Origin: Candidatus Uhrbacteria bacterium
GTDB taxonomy: Bacteria > Patescibacteriota > Patescibacteriia > UBA9934
DNA: 6,341 nucleotides
Direction of reading: 5' to 3'
Assembly: GCA_030688135.1 (NCBI GenBank)
Contig: JAUYIW010000042.1
Coordinates: forward strand, 1 to 6,341
A program made the position numbers and the translations under genes. The notes beneath the pieces were generated by a model. The model saw only the letters and a list, made by a program, of their open reading frames with translations. It ran no database searches and was not told where the DNA came from. Shown here piece after piece: positions 4,796-6,341 of the stretch (its first letter is position 1; each line of letters opens with the position of its first letter).

Positions 4796-4936
4796 GGGGC
4801 GGCTAACCCCGTAGTAGTGCTCAGCGTTGCGTTGAGCTATTTGTTTGCTCTTGTGCGAAGTCGCCTTCGGCTTTCGTAACCCATCTTGTCATATGTTTCC
4901 TAAGCTCACTACGGGGCGAGCGGGAATTGAACCCGC
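4796..4936 (-). other. Structured tail of the tRNA transcript with an isolated tRNA T-arm
   Basis: On the minus strand 4936-4920 is a perfect T-arm, GCGGG-TTCAATT-CCCGC, matching the GTTCRANYC consensus. It is followed by an acceptor-like TCGCCCC and G (4919-4912). No D-arm, anticodon arm or matching 5' acceptor strand is found upstream, so it is not a complete tRNA. The acceptor-like bases also begin a 9-bp stem, CCCCGTAGT/ACTACGGGG (4908-4916 with 4808-4816), closing a domain of about 110 nt with inner hairpins such as GCTCA/TGAGC. 4796-4806 repeats the 3' end of tRNA-His (TTAGCCGCCCC). It could be a tRNA remnant or part of an unrecognised RNA. Confidence 0.55.
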
Positions 4937-5038
4937 ACGAGAGAACCGTCCCACTTTGTTCCATCTGACAGGGCTTCGAGGGACAAGCAAACCCCTGCCT
5001 GTCCGCCATAATCATCGTCATTAAATCATTCGCATGGG

Positions 5039-5111
5039 GGCGGCTAACGGGAATCGAACCCGTAATAGAGGTACCACAAACCCCTGTGATAACCGTTTCA
5101 CCATAGCCGCC
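5039..5111 (-). tRNA. tRNA-His (GTG)
   Basis: Cloverleaf read on the minus strand: acceptor GCGGCTA with TAGCCGC, D-arm GTGA/TCAC around AACGGTTA, anticodon stem GGGGT/ACCTC (one G-T pair) with loop TTGTGGT giving anticodon GTG, and T-arm ACGGG-TTCGATT-CCCGT. The extra 5' G (5111) facing discriminator C73 (5039) is the special identity pair of tRNA-His. The bases after C73 are CCCA, so CCA is probably added or trimmed enzymatically. It decodes CAC/CAU. It lies downstream of tRNA-Arg in one transcript and is flanked by a 13-bp inverted repeat. Confidence 0.93.
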
Positions 5112-5155
5112 CCCTTGGGAACGATTTGAATGTAATGACGATGATGACGGTGGAT

Positions 5156-5179
5156 GATAACCGTTTCACCATAGCCGCC
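5156..5179 (-). pseudogene. Fragment of tRNA-His, 5' half
   Basis: 24 bases identical to 5087-5110, covering the acceptor 5' strand and D-arm of tRNA-His. It stops before the anticodon stem and continues into unrelated sequence. It lies 69 bp upstream (in transcription sense) of the intact gene. Confidence 0.8.
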
Positions 5180-5238
5180 ATGTAGTGCTCGCTATAAAAT
5201 TAACGAACTACTGTGCCAGAAATCTCCGTCTCTCGTAA

Positions 5239-5262
5239 CCATACATTTAAGTACGGCTCCTC
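5239..5262 (-). repeat. Short hairpin with GAGGAG, spacer copy 1
   Basis: Minus strand GAGGAG followed by hairpin CCGTAC-TTAAAT-GTATGG. The same unit occurs at 5481-5504 as GAGGAG plus hairpin core CGTAC-TTGGCT-GTACG. Loops differ, and one stem position changes from G-T to G-C, keeping pairing. It lies between tRNA-Arg and tRNA-His. Function unknown. Confidence 0.5.
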
Positions 5263-5309
5263 GCTAGGCGGTATACGATCGCTCCCTTGTCGCCTGTCTT
5301 TTGGTTTTC

Positions 5310-5347
5310 CTAAAACCTTACCTCTAAAACCTTACCCCTTAAACCTA
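5310..5347. repeat. Short tandem repeat, 14-bp period
   Basis: CTAAAACCTTACC occurs at 5310-5322 and 5324-5336, followed by a degenerate third unit ending CTTAAACCTA. GGTTTT just before it (5303-5308) can pair with the first AAAACC. It sits a few bases beyond the tRNA-Arg 3' end in transcription sense. Confidence 0.7.
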
Positions 5348-5353
5348 TTTTTA

Positions 5354-5430
5354 TGGTACGTCCGGCAGGACTCGAACCTGCAACCTAGAGGTTAGAACCC
5401 TCTTGCTCTATCCATTTGAGCTACGGACGC
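5354..5430 (-). tRNA. tRNA-Arg (TCT)
   Basis: Cloverleaf on the minus strand: acceptor GCGTCCG with CGGACGT (G1-T72 wobble), D-arm region TAGCTCAAATGGATAGAGC, anticodon stem AGAGG/CCTCT with loop GTTCTAA giving anticodon TCT, T-arm GCAGG-TTCGAGT-CCTGC, discriminator A and an encoded CCA (5354-5356). It decodes AGA/AGG. It is the first intact tRNA after the promoter at 5614-5642. Confidence 0.95.
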
Positions 5431-5480
5431 TCGTTTGCTGTATTGGCTATCTGCGTTGTCGACGGCCTTGACCATCGTCG

Positions 5481-5504
5481 CCGTACAGCCAAGTACGCCT
5501 CCTC
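5481..5504 (-). repeat. Short hairpin with GAGGAG, spacer copy 2
   Basis: Counterpart of 5239-5262, located in the leader between the tRNA-Arg fragment and intact tRNA-Arg. Stem GTAC is perfect in both copies, and the GAGGAG before it is identical. Confidence 0.45.
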
Positions 5505-5551
5505 TGTTCTCGGCCGGTCTCCTAGCATATAGCGCAATACCACATAAACTC

Positions 5552-5577
5552 GCTACGGACGCTCGTTTGCTGTATTG
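5552..5577 (-). pseudogene. Fragment of tRNA-Arg 5' end with its leader
   Basis: 26 bases identical to 5420-5445: the first 11 bases of tRNA-Arg plus 15 bases of upstream leader. It then diverges. The period between copies is 132 bp. The adjoining sequence forms a hairpin GCTGTAT-AATCA-ATACAGC (5570-5588, minus strand) near the 5' end of the transcript. Confidence 0.78.
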
Positions 5578-5613
5578 ATTATACAGCACGGCTTTAGTGT
5601 CTATGTGCCGAGT

Positions 5614-5642
5614 AAGATAGCATATTTAGTGAAAGAAATCAA
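5614..5642 (-). promoter_or_regulatory. Promoter of the tRNA operon
   Basis: Minus strand -35 TTGATT (complement of 5637-5642), 17-bp spacer, -10 TATCTT (complement of 5614-5619). Predicted start is about 5607. It is the only good minus-strand promoter seen between here and tRNA-Arg, and it is divergent from the promoter at 5668-5696. Confidence 0.75.
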
Positions 5643-5667
5643 GGTCGGGGCATTTACGGTGCACGCC

Positions 5668-5696
5668 TTGACATTTTGAGCGCTATCTGGCATACT
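5668..5696 (+). promoter_or_regulatory. Promoter of the plus-strand candidate RNA
   Basis: Perfect -35 TTGACA (5668-5673), 17-bp spacer, -10 CATACT (5691-5696). Predicted start is about 5703. Confidence 0.65.
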
Positions 5697-5702
5697 CCTT
5701 TT

Positions 5703-6053
5703 ATTGTTCTTTTTGCCCAAGTCACAATTCGCACCGCGGCACTGACACTGCCGAGGCTGGGTAAACCCGAAGCGCACGCCGATGTTTGGCCAATAGCCTG
5801 ACTGAGGAGTTACTACATAAGGCACTATTTAGAGTTTCCACGCTCTATAAAATACTGCCGGAAGGTGCGTTGATGGATAAGCGAAGTTGTGACACTTGCC
5901 AGCGGACCGTTCCCTGCGCCTGACCCTTTGCGGTAGGAAACAAAACGGGGTAGCCGGATAGTGTGTTGCGCTTTAGGGTGGCAACACATCTAAGCCGGAA
6001 GTGCTTGCAAGTAAACTAGTCCCTCCTGTTTCGGCAGGAGGGACGCTTTTTTT
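5703..6053 (+). ncRNA. Candidate structured non-coding RNA, about 350 nt, unrecognised
   Basis: A promoter and a strong intrinsic terminator bound this stretch, and no reading frame with a ribosome site fills it. Hairpins are dense: GGG/CCC around TAAA (5759-5768); a long imperfect stem from GGCA-TATTT-AGAG (5821-5834) to CTCT...TGCC (5843-5859); GCGAAGT/ACTTGC near 5881-5900; and a perfect 8-bp TGTGTTGC/GCAACACA (5962-5969 with 5981-5988). The word GCCGGA followed by A/T and GTG occurs three times (5857, 5953, 5994). I looked for the universal motifs of RNase P RNA, tmRNA, SRP RNA and common riboswitches and did not find them. 5' and 3' ends are predictions. Confidence 0.55.
6019..6053 (+). 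terminator. Strong intrinsic terminator of the candidate RNA
   Basis: Perfect 10-bp stem GTCCCTCCTG (6019-6028) with CAGGAGGGAC (6035-6044), loop TTTCGG, then GC and seven T. It is oriented for plus-strand transcription. Confidence 0.95.
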
Positions 6054-6341
6054 ACTGAATCTAATTGTTATTCCCCCATAGTTATGGATCATACGCAATT
6101 TAGGTGGAAGATGCATAGAGGCCAAAGGTTAGCTCAACCGGTAAAAACAGCGGATATCTTGCTCTCTACCATCTCGAACCCGACTTAACTTTCTGCTGTC
6201 GGGTGAGAGATCTTTCGAACCCCACCATCTCGAGGAGCTTGCAATCCACGACGAGAGATCTTTCGCAGTTCGCTGAGATCTCCGAAAGATTTCTCCTTGC
6301 GACCTACAGACTCGTCGAAATGGTAACTTTCTACTTATTAA
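6054..6341. repeat. Gene-free stretch with degenerate direct and inverted repeats
   Basis: No credible gene is seen. The word GAGAGATCTTTCG occurs at 6205-6217 and 6253-6265 (48 bp apart), with a near-perfect inverted copy at 6283-6295. ACCATCTCGA occurs twice (6169 and 6224). A 7-bp stem ACCCGAC/GTCGGGT spans 6178-6204. An ATTTC/GAAAT pair with inner CGAC/GTCG closes the last hairpin (about 6289-6321). This looks like decaying intergenic palindromic repeats. A D-arm-like phrase near 6129-6150 does not continue into a tRNA. Confidence 0.5.

Noticed and set aside
4796..4936. Permuted tmRNA or permuted tRNA
   Set aside because: The T-arm-then-loop topology fits loosely, but no D-arm, anticodon or tag sequence follows before the terminator about 30 nt later.
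4821..5021. Minus-strand open frame of 66 codons
   Set aside because: It runs through the T-arm-like element and structured spacer of the tRNA transcript, has no clear ribosome site and no protein-like pattern.
5601..5825. Minus-strand open frame of 74 codons
   Set aside because: It overlaps both divergent promoters and the start of the candidate RNA, and looks like chance translation of structured RNA.
5975..6053. T-box riboswitch suggested by AGGGTGG followed by TCCCT and a terminator
   Set aside because: The AGGGTGG lies in the loop and 3' arm of a perfect 8-bp hairpin, the UGGN bulge context does not fit, and no aminoacyl-tRNA synthetase or biosynthesis gene follows.
5640..6060. RNase P RNA, tmRNA or SRP RNA
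   Set aside because: No GGAAAGTCC-type P4 strand, no tmRNA 5' motif or tag frame ending in Ala-Ala, and no SRP GGAAGGAAGCAG-type loop on either strand.
6120..6185. tRNA suggested by GGTTAGCTCAACCGG and CTCGAACCC
   Set aside because: No anticodon arm or acceptor stem can be formed; only D-arm-like and T-loop-like words are present.
6083..6187. Plus-strand 34-codon open frame starting MDHTQF
   Set aside because: No ribosome site or promoter, and the end lies in palindromic repeats.

Overview
The window looks like a bacterial chromosome fragment of moderate to low GC. Two full-length TrmB-like regulators, several tiny proteins and TGA used as an ordinary stop (the second regulator ends in TGA) would suit a Patescibacteria/CPR-type genome. 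That assignment is an inference with low confidence, because no phylogenetic marker protein is present. The first bases coincide with the end of an insertion sequence, so the left edge may be an assembly break.

Layout: (1) 4-1317 is an AT-rich IS256-family insertion sequence with one minus-strand transposase and imperfect 26-bp terminal inverted repeats. (2) 1366-4707 holds two tandem copies of one genetic design. Each copy is a minus-strand operon of two very small genes, transcribed divergently from a plus-strand TrmB-type regulator. Copy A is 1366-3118 and copy B is 3117-4707. The non-coding chassis is strongly conserved between copies: a 38-bp promoter-proximal block (35/38 identical), an 83-bp double-hairpin between the small genes (81/83 identical, starting 11 bp after the stop codon in both) and a 24-nt terminator hairpin (22/24). 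The small proteins plugged into it look unrelated between copies. All four promoters carry an inverted repeat over the predicted transcription start, three of them TGTYC-N7-GRACA and one TGTTG-N8-CAACA, which suggests shared regulation by the TrmB proteins. This cassette system is the main discovery candidate. (3) A two-way terminator (4765-4790) separates it from a minus-strand tRNA operon with tRNA-Arg(TCT) and tRNA-His(GTG). The operon has a good promoter at 5614-5642 and many partial tRNA copies and structured spacers. (4) Divergent from the tRNA promoter is a plus-strand unit of about 350 nt with a consensus-like promoter and a strong intrinsic terminator but no credible ORF. It is probably a structured non-coding RNA that I do not recognise. 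(5) 6054-6341 has no convincing gene, only short direct and inverted repeats.

Working model: the TrmB proteins (DNA-binding winged helix plus a C-terminal sensor-like domain) control their own promoters and the divergent small-protein operons. The conserved hairpins between and after the small genes shape mRNA stability or the ratio of the two products. The biochemical role of the small proteins cannot be read from the sequence.
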